Shown: positions 7,199 to 15,762, counted from the stretch's first letter. The stretch: DNA of 21,890 nt from an uncultured Desulfobacterales bacterium (GCA_945787595.1 CALZJV010000106.1:1-21890); one strand, 5' to 3'. Translations and numbers: made by a program. Notes: a model not told the origin generated them from the sequence alone.

Positions 7199-7564
7199 TT
7201 AACAGCCATCAACAGGTTCTACGATATCGAGATCAGCTGATGTGAAGATGTCATAAATCTTTGATCTATCTTCTACGGTTATATTCTCCTTCAATCTATA
7301 ATAGTTTTCACCTTTTGCGTAATGATTTTCGATAAATTTTGTATCCTCCTCATTTGTTATTTCATTCAATACCTCAGAATGGAATTCGAGAATCTCTATT
7401 TTTCTTGGAACCAGATCACTTTTTTTAATTATTAATCTACCTTTGTTAATCTCCTGTATCTTCTTCTCTCCTATAGTTTCGACTTTTTCCGATTGAGACC
7501 AGCCTATAGAGAAACCTATACCGAGTGACACAATTGCAATTCCTAACCAGCCAATGTTATTCAT
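7199..7564 (-). CDS. Single-pass membrane protein of unknown function, paralogue 1
   Basis: A 121-residue protein with one N-terminal hydrophobic segment (about 4-22) without lysine or arginine, probably an uncleaved anchor, followed by a soluble charged domain. It ends VEPVDGC, so the last residue is a cysteine. It aligns with the next minus-strand gene over much of the soluble part: LN(E/K)(I/V)(T/S)N, then K(F/Y)I.N.YA, then Y.LK. The pair therefore comes from a duplication. I do not recognise a named family. The ATG follows AAGGAGA with normal spacing. It converges with the dsrEFH-like operon, 41 bases away, and lies 93 bases downstream of its paralogue, probably in the same transcript. 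Confidence 0.7.
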   Translation of the reverse strand: MNNIGWLGIAIVSLGIGFSIGWSQSEKVETIGEKKIQEINKGRLIIKKSDLVPRKIEILEFHSEVLNEITNEEDTKFIENHYAKGENYYRLKENITVEDRSKIYDIFTSADLDIVEPVDGC

Positions 7565-7657
7565 TGTTATGGTTCTCCTTTTTAGGCGGAAATCCTCATT
7601 TTTTGTTAATCTTTAATAATTTTTAACCAGCAAAATTAAGCACAATTTACAATTTTT

Positions 7658-8020
7658 TCAATAACCGGCACTCTCTCCACAATCACTCTCTTCAACAGGC
7701 TGAACGAGATCCTGAACTGATTTTAAAATGTTATAGTGTTTTAGTATGTTATAAATTTCTGTGATCTCATTTTTTGATACATCTAAGCCGGTTTTCAGTA
7801 TATAATTGTCTTCATTTTCTGCATAAAGATTGATGATATATTTTTTGTGCTCCGCATTTGATACTTTATTCAATATTTGTGTTTTAAAATCCTCAATCTT
7901 TACTTGTATAGGGACTTTACTAATTTGATTTCTAATATGATAAGACCTGGCAGTAAAACCACCCAGAACGCCTATAAACAATACCACAATAACAACTATG
8001 ATCCACAAACCGTTTTTCAT
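7658..8020 (-). CDS. Single-pass membrane protein of unknown function, paralogue 2
   Basis: A 120-residue protein: short MKNGL start, hydrophobic segment at about 5-22 (WIIVVIVVLFIGVLGGF), then a soluble domain of about 95 residues rich in Lys, Glu, Ile and Asn. It ends in VQPVEESDCGESAGY, again with a C-terminal cysteine. It is clearly related to the downstream gene at 7199-7564. The soluble domain could face the periplasm if the N-terminus is inside. No catalytic motif is visible. GAAGGGA lies upstream of the ATG. The pair sits between the TusA gene and the dsrEFH-like operon, so a role with sulfur carriers is possible but inferred from position only. Confidence 0.7.
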   Translation of the reverse strand: MKNGLWIIVVIVVLFIGVLGGFTARSYHIRNQISKVPIQVKIEDFKTQILNKVSNAEHKKYIINLYAENEDNYILKTGLDVSKNEITEIYNILKHYNILKSVQDLVQPVEESDCGESAGY

Positions 8021-8146
8021 GTTTGGGGTCCCTTCTGTGCTTTAACGATGAAAGCATCGCTACTCGTGAGAAATGGACTCAGTTTTATAATCAAACCTAA
8101 AACTTATAGACACGCTGGCGCCTGTTTCCGGCACGTGAAGATTCGC

Positions 8147-8395
8147 CTAAGTCTTTTTAATCTTCCAGCAAAATACACCGCATTCTTCCAGTTTCTCGAC
8201 AATCTCATTATCGCTGGCCTCGCACATTGCTGAAATGGACTCTGATGAGGAGGGATTATCAAATACAATCTCAAGAATCTCGCCACATTCCATATTTTTA
8301 AGCGCCTTTTTCGTATAAAGTTGCGGATGAGGACAGACATAACCCTGTACATCCAGCCAGTAACATTCATCCCTTTTTTCATATTTCATTGCCAT
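8147..8395 (-). CDS. TusA/SirA-family sulfur carrier
   Basis: An 82-residue TusA-family protein. The family signature CPxP is seen as CPHP at residues 21-24, preceded by LDVQGYV and followed by a helix (LYTKKALKNMECGEILEIVFDNPSS). In TusA the first cysteine carries the persulfide. Extra cysteines at 11, 37, 58 and 73 are unusual for such a small protein. The start follows GGGAGG with about 9-base spacing. It lies 98 bases downstream of a YeeE/YedE gene on the same strand, the classical yeeE-yeeD/yedE-yedF pairing in which the TusA-like partner takes sulfur (or selenium) from the transporter. It could also feed the DsrE-like protein nearby. Confidence 0.9.
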   Translation of the reverse strand: MAMKYEKRDECYWLDVQGYVCPHPQLYTKKALKNMECGEILEIVFDNPSSSESISAMCEASDNEIVEKLEECGVFCWKIKKT

Positions 8396-8493
8396 AATAA
8401 ATTCCTCCCAGTTTATGGTGCGTCTTAAGATACGAATTATACGTTATGAAATTATCCTATTACGCATAAGGCTTAACTATTTGACCGTATGTG

Positions 8494-10128
8494 TTATAAA
8501 TCAAAAGCGGCCATCTCCTTAGCCATCTTCTTTTCGGTGTACCAGTTAAAGAATGCAACACCAATATAAGCACCAAACATCATTCCGAATCCATAAATCC
8601 AGCCGGATATGTCGCCATTGGCAGCTCTTACAAAAAAACCACCCACGTTGCATCCCAGACCAAGCCTGGAACCGATGCCCATTAAAAATCCGCCAATAAT
8701 CGCCCACGTTGCAAGCTCTCTGGTAGGTCTCTTCCATTTGAATTCATTGTGCAAAAGAGCCATCACCGCTGCACCGGCAACAAGCGCAATAGACATCCAG
8801 TCGGCAGTGTCATAAATCGGATTCGGAATCCCGTTAACCCAGCCAAAGAAAACATTATCCATATTCTCCCAGCCCAGCTTATTGCCTATCCAGCCGACCA
8901 ATTGTGCTTCCTGAGTCGTCACATACCAGTAACCCGGATCAAATACAGTCCCTTGAGCGGATATGCCAAAGTTATAGTCTAACGCCTCCAGAAGCTGCCC
9001 GGCATTATCCATGTCAAAGGTGCGCCTTAATCCCTTCATCACGAGCATGTGAAGACCGCAGGCAATACCAAGGAATAAACCGGCCACAGCCGTTCTCTTT
9101 GAAGCCACGATCATCGTCCAGTAACCGACAAGCTCAGCCTTGAGGCCCTTGCTCCCGTTTTCTTTTACCCATCTCTTTAAAAAGGCCTTTCTTGACCAGA
9201 AAATATACACAAAAATAAGCAATATGGCCGCCGGTATCAGAATCCCAACCAGTAAATTACCGAAAAAAGCCCCTAAAAAGGAGTCATTTTGTAATCCCAG
9301 TGCTTGCGCAAAAGTTTGAGATGGCTGCCACCATACGTGGCCTGCAAGATACTGATCCAGCCACCCATCGGCAGGAATAACTTTCTCCGTGAAGATGCTG
9401 CCTTTTTCGACTGCTTTTTCTAGTGCCTTTTCTTTCCAGGAATCCGGAACCAAAGCGTTGGCCCATCCCCCAACATCAGCAAACAGCGCCTGGGTCACAC
9501 TAATCGATAAAACCACTATGATGGCAGTACCATTACCCTCTCCAACCTTATACAGAGAACCGGATGCACAACCGCCTGCAAAAACCATCCCAATTCCAAA
9601 AATCAGTCCGGCAATGAAAGCATGCCAACCCCAGGGGGCAGGGTGAAACGTACTCTCACCTATGGCGGTAACCGGCGCAACGGTTAAGCCAAAAAGAACA
9701 ACAGCGATCACAATTCCGACAGCCATCCTGGAAACGCCGACAGCAAAGAGATCCCTGAAAGCTGAGGAAAAGCAAAACCGACCATATTGCAATGCCAGAC
9801 CATAAATAAAGCCGAACCACAAATAAGCGATCATATAAATGTATATTTCTGCCAAAACATAGGACCCCACACTGACCGTGATGAGTAATCCCATTATACC
9901 GAATATCCGTGTTTTATTATCCTTAGTGATGACTAATAAAAACGCGAATATTCCAAGACACACAGAGAAAAGTAAAGTCGCCCAAAAACGGCCTTCAAAA
10001 TTATGTCCGCTGAAATAAAAAAGTCCTCCGGTACTTACCAAAAGAAATATTAGGACACTCACCACAACCCGATTCGTCTTATTGGGACTTACTTCATTTC
10101 CGCCCGCTGGAGCTTTAAATTCATCCAT
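8494..10128 (-). CDS. yedE: YeeE/YedE-family membrane transporter
   Basis: A 544-residue polytopic inner-membrane protein with many hydrophobic helices. Family marks are QYGRFCFSSAFRD (cysteine about 119), the GGCASGSLYKVGEGN motif (cysteine about 187), and a second copy near the C-terminus, GLGCNVGGFFVRAANGDISG (cysteine about 493). In the structurally studied family member these paired GxGC motifs line the path for thiosulfate. E. coli YedE is linked to selenium metabolism. It is longer than E. coli YedE (about 400 residues), with an extra soluble loop near residues 225-265. The start is uncertain: ATG 10128 has no clear ribosome binding site, and an in-frame TTG lies 18 bases upstream. The substrate (thiosulfate, another sulfur species or selenium) is not resolved. 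Confidence 0.88.
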   Translation of the reverse strand: MDEFKAPAGGNEVSPNKTNRVVVSVLIFLLVSTGGLFYFSGHNFEGRFWATLLFSVCLGIFAFLLVITKDNKTRIFGIMGLLITVSVGSYVLAEIYIYMIAYLWFGFIYGLALQYGRFCFSSAFRDLFAVGVSRMAVGIVIAVVLFGLTVAPVTAIGESTFHPAPWGWHAFIAGLIFGIGMVFAGGCASGSLYKVGEGNGTAIIVVLSISVTQALFADVGGWANALVPDSWKEKALEKAVEKGSIFTEKVIPADGWLDQYLAGHVWWQPSQTFAQALGLQNDSFLGAFFGNLLVGILIPAAILLIFVYIFWSRKAFLKRWVKENGSKGLKAELVGYWTMIVASKRTAVAGLFLGIACGLHMLVMKGLRRTFDMDNAGQLLEALDYNFGISAQGTVFDPGYWYVTTQEAQLVGWIGNKLGWENMDNVFFGWVNGIPNPIYDTADWMSIALVAGAAVMALLHNEFKWKRPTRELATWAIIGGFLMGIGSRLGLGCNVGGFFVRAANGDISGWIYGFGMMFGAYIGVAFFNWYTEKKMAKEMAAFDL

Positions 10129-10343
10129 AATTTGAATACCATCCAATTGAATACCCCTTCACAATCTAATGTTCGTGAGTGACAGCGTGAGTCAAGTTGA
10201 GCGGTTTCTTCCGATGTTAGCGGTTGAAAAATGAAAACGCGTTGTTCGGTTCTGGGATTTTTTCGAATGAAAGCACTTGCCTTGCTTCGCCGATCAAGCG
10301 ACCCGACCCACATCATTCAGCTCGGGTGCAAAAATACGTTGTT

Positions 10344-10375
10344 TTTATATGTCACAAAGTGGTAATCTTTGTCAA
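10344..10375 (-). promoter_or_regulatory. Possible promoter of the yedE-tusA operon
   Basis: On the minus strand TTGACA (10375-10370) is followed by an AT-rich block ending in TATAAA (10349-10344). The spacing to TATAAA is 20 bases, longer than ideal; CATATA two bases earlier gives 18. It would leave a leader of about 210 bases before the yedE start. It is back-to-back with the uspA promoter. Confidence 0.4.
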
Positions 10376-10423
10376 GCTGATTTATGCAACGAAACTTATC
10401 CGAATGATGCGAATCACATTCAA

Positions 10424-10453
10424 TTGACACAGAAGCGTCTTTTTTTATATAAT
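10424..10453 (+). promoter_or_regulatory. Consensus sigma70 promoter of the uspA-like gene
   Basis: TTGACA (10424-10429) and TATAAT (10448-10453) are both perfect and lie 18 bases apart. Transcription should start near 10460, giving a leader of about 63 bases. Within the leader CGGGTT (10468-10473) can pair with AACCCG near 10495-10500, forming a hairpin just before the AAGGAGG. Such a strong promoter implies high basal expression unless repressed. Confidence 0.88.
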
Positions 10454-10522
10454 GCCCGCACCGAAAAGCGGGTTCTGACCATTTGTGACTGAAACCCGAA
10501 TCGTTTGAAGGAGGAATGGAAG

Positions 10523-10987
10523 ATGAAAAAGATTTTAGTGGCTGTAGATGATACCAAAAGTTCTCTGCCTTCAATTGAATTTATGGCCAAACTATTTCCC
10601 TGTGCCCGTCCAGAAACAGTACTATTGCTTTATGTAGAGAAGATAATGGGTAAGTCCTTGATGGATGATGTGTTGATGAGTGATTCTGAAGTGGAAACAT
10701 TAAAAGAGTCTTTGAAAGGCACAGAGCATCAAGAGAGATTGGATCGAAAGGCCAAGAAGATTCTGGATTACTTCAAAAAGGCGCTTGAAGAACTGGGGGT
10801 AACAGGGGTAAAGATCGTTATCAAGGAAGGGCATCCTGCAGAAGAGATCCTGAAGACCGCTCAAGAAGAAGGTGCCGAGATGATCGTAATAGGGTCAAGG
10901 GGGAAGAGACTCCACAACGTATTTATGGGGAGCGTGAGCAGAGAGGTTGCCAATAGAGCCGATGTGTCCGTTCTGATTGCCAGATGA
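10523..10987 (+). CDS. Universal stress protein (UspA family, ATP-binding type)
   Basis: A 154-residue single-domain universal stress protein beginning MKKILVAVDDTKSS, the usual first strand with the conserved aspartate. The C-terminal nucleotide-binding motif is G123-S-R-G126 followed by GS at 135-136. The spacing between G126 and G135 is one residue shorter than the common G-2x-G-9x-G(S/T). It lacks a membrane segment and should be cytoplasmic. USPs bind ATP or AMP and modulate stress survival. The start is fixed by AAGGAGG at 10508-10514, 8 bases before ATG. It is divergent from yedE and has its own consensus promoter, so it may share an intergenic regulator with the sulfur transporter. 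Confidence 0.92.
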   Translation: MKKILVAVDDTKSSLPSIEFMAKLFPCARPETVLLLYVEKIMGKSLMDDVLMSDSEVETLKESLKGTEHQERLDRKAKKILDYFKKALEELGVTGVKIVIKEGHPAEEILKTAQEEGAEMIVIGSRGKRLHNVFMGSVSREVANRADVSVLIAR

Positions 10988-10990
10988 CAG

Positions 10991-11228
10991 GACCTCCTCC
11001 TTGTTGAGTTGATAGGATCGTTTCAACCGAAGCCTGGAAGCGCCTAAAATACCCTTTAGGTCTCATCCGGATCACACAACGACAATCCGGACAGCGATAA
11101 AGCTTAAGCAGCAGCGGGCGTATGAACCCATCAAAAATTGCCTGTGCGAATCCATGTCCCCATAGTCGAAAGCTGTTACAGCGTGGGCAACTGTTGGGCT
11201 TTTGCCATGGATAATCACTTACTGCTTG
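10991..11228 (-). pseudogene. Zinc-ribbon protein remnant of mobile-element type
   Basis: On the minus strand an open frame without a start codon encodes a convincing zinc ribbon. It contains NSCPRCNSFRLWGHGFAQAI (about 11191-11132), then a linker, then LYRCPDCRCVIRMRPKGYF. The four zinc cysteines are in CPRC and CPDC. I recall very similar proteins (CPRC..RLWGHG... RYRCPDCGCVIRLRP.GYF.RFQASIETI) as repeated, transposase-associated genes in Desulfobacterota. There is a TGA at 11231-11229 and no ATG or GTG before the ribbon. The expected continuation after ASVETI is lost where the frame approaches the uspA 3' end. I read it as a truncated relic with both ends gone. Confidence 0.65.
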
Positions 11229-11231
11229 TCA

Positions 11232-11945
11232 ATTGATTCTAAAAAAATCCCCCTCTACATTTGTATATAATCTACGGATCTACATTGGATGTCAGGCTTA
11301 ATTTCCACACACCATACTGTGGACGGTGTCTTGGTACCGTATTCCTTGATGAAACCGGTGATATAGCGGACCTGCTTTGGACGGGTATTTGAATGTTGGG
11401 CGGCCGAGAAAGGCAAAATGGATAGGATCAGGACACACTTCACCATTTAACTCCAGCTTCCAGTTAAAAAAATCAGGCAGAGATGATCTAAGCGACCTAT
11501 CGGTCCAACCAAAAACATCTATCCTTCCTAAATCGGCTTCAAAAAGCAAAACAAGAGCTGCTCCGGACTGCCATCCTCCATGGAAATGGGGATCAATCAT
11601 GAACGGGCAGTGTGGTTCGGTAAAGTGCCGGAGGCCTTTAAGAAAGCCAGGATAAAGGAAGTGGAAAAGACATTTTTCTCGCAGTTTTTTTGTTGACACA
11701 CATGCCACGATGTGACATACAACATTAGAAAAGAGGATCAAAAAAACAAATAGAATTCGGAGAAAAGCAGGGAACGGGTCCTCAGACACAATGAAATTGC
11801 GAGCCTTGAGGATGGACAGGCAATATCATTAAGCGTTGAGAAGAAAGGAGGAGGTTTTTTTAGACATATTCTCTTGTACTAAATACTAAGGGCTGAATTT
11901 CAATTTAATGCGTCTTACCTATATCTATATCCAAAGGAGATGATT
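11232..11945. other. About 700 bases without a confident gene
   Basis: This stretch separates the zinc-ribbon remnant from the rhodanese gene. Minus-strand frames at 11298-11789 and 11255-11446 overlap in different frames. The second contains a protein-like run (RYITGFIKEYGTKTPSTVWC) and could be decayed coding sequence, perhaps of the same mobile element, but I cannot name a family. A short plus-strand frame near 11752-11880 also lacks a recognisable family. The region ends with the rhodanese ribosome binding site AAGGAG at 11934-11939. Confidence 0.4.
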
Positions 11946-12533
11946 ATGAAAAAAGCTCAAAAAACCTTGGTGTTAACACTGGTGATAGTATTTTTTTTTA
12001 GCGGTTTAGCCTTGGCTCAAGCTCAAGAAATGTACCCGATAAAGGGGAATCACAAGGGCGGAGATGTGACGCCGACAGAAGCCTATAGAATGCTAAAGCA
12101 AGACCCAAAAAACACCTTTATGGTGGACGTAAGAACGCGCTATGAATATCAGGATATCGGTCATCCCCCGGGGTCCTATAACATTCCGTGGAAATTTTAC
12201 ACCGCCGATACCGGCAAGAAGGGTTATAAAAAGGTTCTGAATAATAATTTCGCCAAAGACCTTCTGGACCGGTTCAACCCTGAGACCGACACTTTATTGC
12301 TTCTATGCCGGAGCGCTGCGAGAACTATCGCCGCATCTACCGCCGCCGTCGATGCAGGGTTTAAGGAAGATAAGGTGTTTAATGTGCTGGGTGGTTTTGA
12401 AGGCGACAAGGTAAAAGACAAACAGAGCCCTGTTTATGGACAGCGTGCGGTAGGTGGATGGCGTCTTGAAAATTTACCGTGGACCTATAAAATGAATCCG
12501 AAACTGATGTATCAACCGGATCTTAATAAATAG
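11946..12533 (+). CDS. Exported single-domain rhodanese-like sulfurtransferase
   Basis: A 195-residue protein with an N-terminal signal peptide (MKKAQK, hydrophobic 8-22, ALAQAQ cleavage region near 22-26), then a rhodanese domain. DVRTRYEY at 61-68 is the usual entry motif, and the active-site loop is CRSAAR at 121-126, C121 being the persulfide-forming cysteine. It should act in the periplasm, like PspE-type rhodaneses, transferring sulfane sulfur between thiosulfate or polysulfide and a thiol or cyanide. A longer insert (residues 82-110) precedes the active site. ATG 11946 is preferred over an in-frame ATG at 11940, because AAGGAG ends at 11939. It is near the yedE/tusA genes, suggesting a periplasmic step of the same sulfur pathway. 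Confidence 0.9.
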   Translation: MKKAQKTLVLTLVIVFFFSGLALAQAQEMYPIKGNHKGGDVTPTEAYRMLKQDPKNTFMVDVRTRYEYQDIGHPPGSYNIPWKFYTADTGKKGYKKVLNNNFAKDLLDRFNPETDTLLLLCRSAARTIAASTAAVDAGFKEDKVFNVLGGFEGDKVKDKQSPVYGQRAVGGWRLENLPWTYKMNPKLMYQPDLNK

Positions 12534-12827
12534 AACACAACGTTGCGGTGGATAAAAAAATGTGATTGCGCTGAATGAGCCTAACCAGCCCATTCGCATC
12601 CAGAAACAATAGAATATGGCGCCTGCGCCCTGCCGATTATACTCGGCCACTTTCAGTTCAAAAAACCGAACAGAGGGGTTGAGATAAACTGAATCGGGCC
12701 CCCAAATGGGTGCGGGCAAAACCCCAAACTTTTAAGCTTGTCGAAACCAGAATAACCATATAAGAATACAGTGGTTTTCTGGTTTTTTTTATCAACGAAA
12801 CACTGGAGTGGTAGCAGAAACGCTGAC
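12534..12827. other. Intergenic region, no supported gene
   Basis: The stretch between rhodanese and the FAD oxidoreductase contains an almost self-complementary GGCGCCTGCGCC (12619-12630). A minus-strand frame (12719-12474) reads through it, but its sequence is Trp/Phe/Cys-rich and not family-like. It could be a dispersed intergenic repeat, which cannot be tested within this window. Confidence 0.35.
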
Positions 12828-14298
12828 ATGGCTTTACAAACCCCCAATACCGCCTGGTGTGATCCAAACCCGAATTATACGATACACGGAAGCGGCCGGA
12901 AAGATTCAAAAAAAGTCGTCGTTTTAGGCGCTGGTCTCGCGGGGCTCGCGGCAGGATATACTCTATCCGCCGCAGGTCAGGCGGTGCTCATCCTCGAGGC
13001 AGATTCCACAGTCGGCGGATTAGCAAAAACAATCCGACACCATGGTTTTCGATTTGATTTAGGAGGCCACCGTTTTTTTACCACAAACAAAGCGCATAGA
13101 CCAATTCGTCAAAGATGTCCTCAACGATGATTTTCTGGTGGTGCCCAGAAAAAGCAAGATATACTTATTCAATCGATATTTTGACTATCCCCTAAAGCCG
13201 GCAAATGTGATTTTGGGGGTAAATACATTGACAAGCTTGCGGATCATTTGGGACTATTTGAAAGAAAGGGTCAAACAGCACTTAAAAGTACCTGATATTA
13301 TTACGCTTGAAGACTGGATCGTCAATCGATTCGGCAGAACAATGTTTAACCTTTATTTTAAAGAATACAGCAGGAAGGTTTGTGGAATTGAAAGTGGAAA
13401 AATAAGCAGGGAATGGGGGGAACAGAGAATAAGAGATCTTTCACTAGGGACCGCAGTGAAAAGGGCATTTTCCAAAGCCGATGCAAAAGATATCGCTACA
13501 TTAGCCGACCACTTCATTTATCCCCCCATGGGAATTGGTCAAATTTCTGATGAATTGAGGGATGCGATTGAACAACAAAACCTGGTGCTGACAAAAACCA
13601 CGGTCGCGCAAATTAATCACGAGGATTTTTTTATCAAAAATGTAATTGCTAAAAATGAGGATCAAATCTGCAAACTGGAAGGCTGTGAATTCGTCTCTTC
13701 ACTTCCATTAACACACCTCATAAAAATGATGAGGCCCTCTGCTCCAGAAGATATTATCAAGGCTGCCTCGCAACTTAAATTTAGGAACCTCGTAACCGTA
13801 ACGATCATGTTTAACCGGGATAGGGTTACGGACAACACGTGGATCTATTTCCCTGAAAAAGAAATACCATTCGGCAGAATCCATGAGCCGGTCAACTGGA
13901 GCCCGCACGCGGCCCCCAAAGGCAAAACCCATCTGGTCTTAGAGTATTTCTGTTCTAAAGGTGATAAATTCTGGGGTTTAAGCGATGATCAGTTCGTATC
14001 TATGAGTTTGGATTATTTGAAAAAATTGGATTTTATGCATAAAAATGAAATGATTGGCAGCTATGTCATCAGAGTACCAAATGCCTATCCCCTGTTTGAA
14101 TTAGATTACCGCAAATATTATCTAAAAGTTTTAAAGTATCTTGAAAGTTTTAAAAACCTCCATATCATCGGTCGGGTCGGACTATTTAAATACTACAATA
14201 TGGACCATGTCATTGAATCTGGAATCCATGTTGCCGAAACCATATTGGAACGGATGGGTATAGAAAAGAGCGAGGGAAATATAATTATCGGAGCCTAA
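12828..14298 (+). pseudogene. HemY-like FAD-dependent oxidoreductase, interrupted by a frameshift
   Basis: Two consecutive frames encode one amine-oxidase/protoporphyrinogen-oxidase-like protein (COG1232 type). The first holds the FAD-binding Rossmann motif GAGLAG (residues 34-39), LEAD at its end and VGG-containing loop, then FDLGGHRFFTTNK. It runs off into a stop near 13130. The second frame (+1) resumes with IDQFVKDVL near 13097 and continues to a normal C-terminus, including GRVGLFKYYNMDHVIESG, the FAD-proximal end motif. Removing one base near 13092 restores a continuous protein of about 490 residues. A T7 run lies at 13073-13079. The start ATG 12828 has no good ribosome binding site. 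Homologues in glycan and lipid clusters act on isoprenoid or sugar-nucleotide substrates. Four bases separate it from the radical SAM gene. Confidence 0.8.
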
Positions 14299-14302
14299 AT
14301 AA

Positions 14303-15748
14303 ATGAAATGTGCGCTCATCATACCTGCATGGAAACCGGAGGAGATTTTTCCGAAAAAAACGGCCGCCTCCCAAATAAATTACTGGCAACCCCTGGGGAC
14401 GCTTTATGTGGCCGCTTCTATCTTAGAAGCAGGCCACAAGGTTAAGTTTCTAAATGGTGCATTTTTGAACCATGGGGACATAATCCGCAAAATTTCACAA
14501 TACGCGCCCGACTTTGTCGGGATCTATTCAACCACTTTCGGATGGAATGCGGCAATGCAGACGGCCGCGGATATAAAAGATCTGTCTATAGAGACTTTTA
14601 TAACTGTTGGCGGGCCCTATCCTATCGCTTTACAGGAGCAGTGTTTGGAGGCTTGCAAGTGGATCGATGCCGTAGTGACAGGTGAGGGAGAAATTACAGT
14701 TGTTCAGATGTTAGATCGGCTTTCGCAAGGCAGGAGCCTTTCAGGCGTTCAGGGAGTTGTCTTTAGGGAGGGTAAAAAAACGATCAAAGCGCCTCCAAGA
14801 GCGCCTATTGCCGATCTTGATTCGATCCCTTTCCCGGCTAGGGAATTGTTGGATAAGTCAGAAAAATATATACCGCCACCTGCAACCTATAAACGCAAAC
14901 CGGTGGCGGTCATCATGACCTCCAGAGGCTGCAACAGACGGTGCATCTTTTGCTTCCAGATCGATAGAGAAAGAAAAAATGGCAGCCGTTATCGAAGCGT
15001 GGAAAATGTCATGCAGGAAATCGAATTATGCCTGAAACAAGGCTACAGAGAAATTAAATTCATAGATGACACATTCGCGGCCGACTACAATAGAGCCCTG
15101 CAAATCGCGCAGGCGATAAAAGCCCGCAAACTTGATTTCACGTGGTTTGCTTCTGCCTGCGTCAATCAAGTGGATAAACCTTTACTGGCCGCGTTTAAAG
15201 AAGCCGGTTGCTGGGCAATTCTTTTCGGTGCTGAAAGTGGGGTGCAAAAAAACCTAAATCGGATTAAAAAAGGGATAGCCCTCCAACAGATACGTGATGC
15301 CGTCACAACTGCAAAAAAGGTGGGAATAACGGTTTTTACCCCATTTATATTTGGGATCCCGGGTGAGACCTTCGAGGAAGGGCTGAAAACGATTGAGTTT
15401 GCTTGTGAACTCGCGCCCGACGTGGCCAATTTTCATGCCCTGACACCATTTCCAGGGACTGAACTCTATAACAATATTGATAAATACGGCCGCATGTCAG
15501 ATGACATTGAAGATTTTACCTATCAGGGTGCGGCCTTTATCCCCTTCTCAATGACCAGAGAGGAAATTATAAAGCTTCGGCAGATCGCATTCAGGCGATT
15601 TTATTCACGACCGAAATTTATCTTACACAAAATTATAGGATTAAGGACGATTGATGATATTAAGGCTGCGCTGAGGGGTTTTAAAAGTTTGTTTTGGCTG
15701 TGGGTAACAATAGATATTTTCCATTGGCGTAAGCGTTTCAGACAGTGA
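14303..15748 (+). CDS. B12-binding-domain radical SAM enzyme
   Basis: A 481-residue protein. Residues 1 to about 145 form a cobalamin-binding-like Rossmann domain (GTLYVAASILEAGHKVKF, ending in VTGEGE 125-130), but no DxHxxG cobalamin-ligand motif is visible. The radical SAM core follows, with the cluster motif C210-x3-C214-x2-C217 (CNRRCIFC). FIDDTF and AESG lie in the barrel, and the C-terminal extension is basic with a Trp-rich end. Class B members methylate unactivated carbons or rearrange lipids, as in hopanoid, bacteriochlorophyll and antibiotic tailoring. It directly follows the FAD oxidoreductase (4-base gap), so the two may act on the same substrate. The specific reaction cannot be assigned. 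Confidence 0.88.
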   Translation: MKCALIIPAWKPEEIFPKKTAASQINYWQPLGTLYVAASILEAGHKVKFLNGAFLNHGDIIRKISQYAPDFVGIYSTTFGWNAAMQTAADIKDLSIETFITVGGPYPIALQEQCLEACKWIDAVVTGEGEITVVQMLDRLSQGRSLSGVQGVVFREGKKTIKAPPRAPIADLDSIPFPARELLDKSEKYIPPPATYKRKPVAVIMTSRGCNRRCIFCFQIDRERKNGSRYRSVENVMQEIELCLKQGYREIKFIDDTFAADYNRALQIAQAIKARKLDFTWFASACVNQVDKPLLAAFKEAGCWAILFGAESGVQKNLNRIKKGIALQQIRDAVTTAKKVGITVFTPFIFGIPGETFEEGLKTIEFACELAPDVANFHALTPFPGTELYNNIDKYGRMSDDIEDFTYQGAAFIPFSMTREEIIKLRQIAFRRFYSRPKFILHKIIGLRTIDDIKAALRGFKSLFWLWVTIDIFHWRKRFRQ

Positions 15749-15762
15749 TGCATGGGGTTGCA

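Noticed and set aside
11298..11789. 163-codon minus-strand frame between the zinc-ribbon remnant and rhodanese
   Set aside because: No family-like motifs and no ribosome binding site; another minus-strand frame overlapping it (11255-11446) looks as plausible. More likely decayed DNA than a gene.
12474..12719. 81-codon minus-strand frame overlapping the end of the rhodanese gene
   Set aside because: Composition is unusual (Trp, Phe, Cys) and the frame runs into the rhodanese coding region on the opposite strand. A shadow or repeat-derived frame is more likely.
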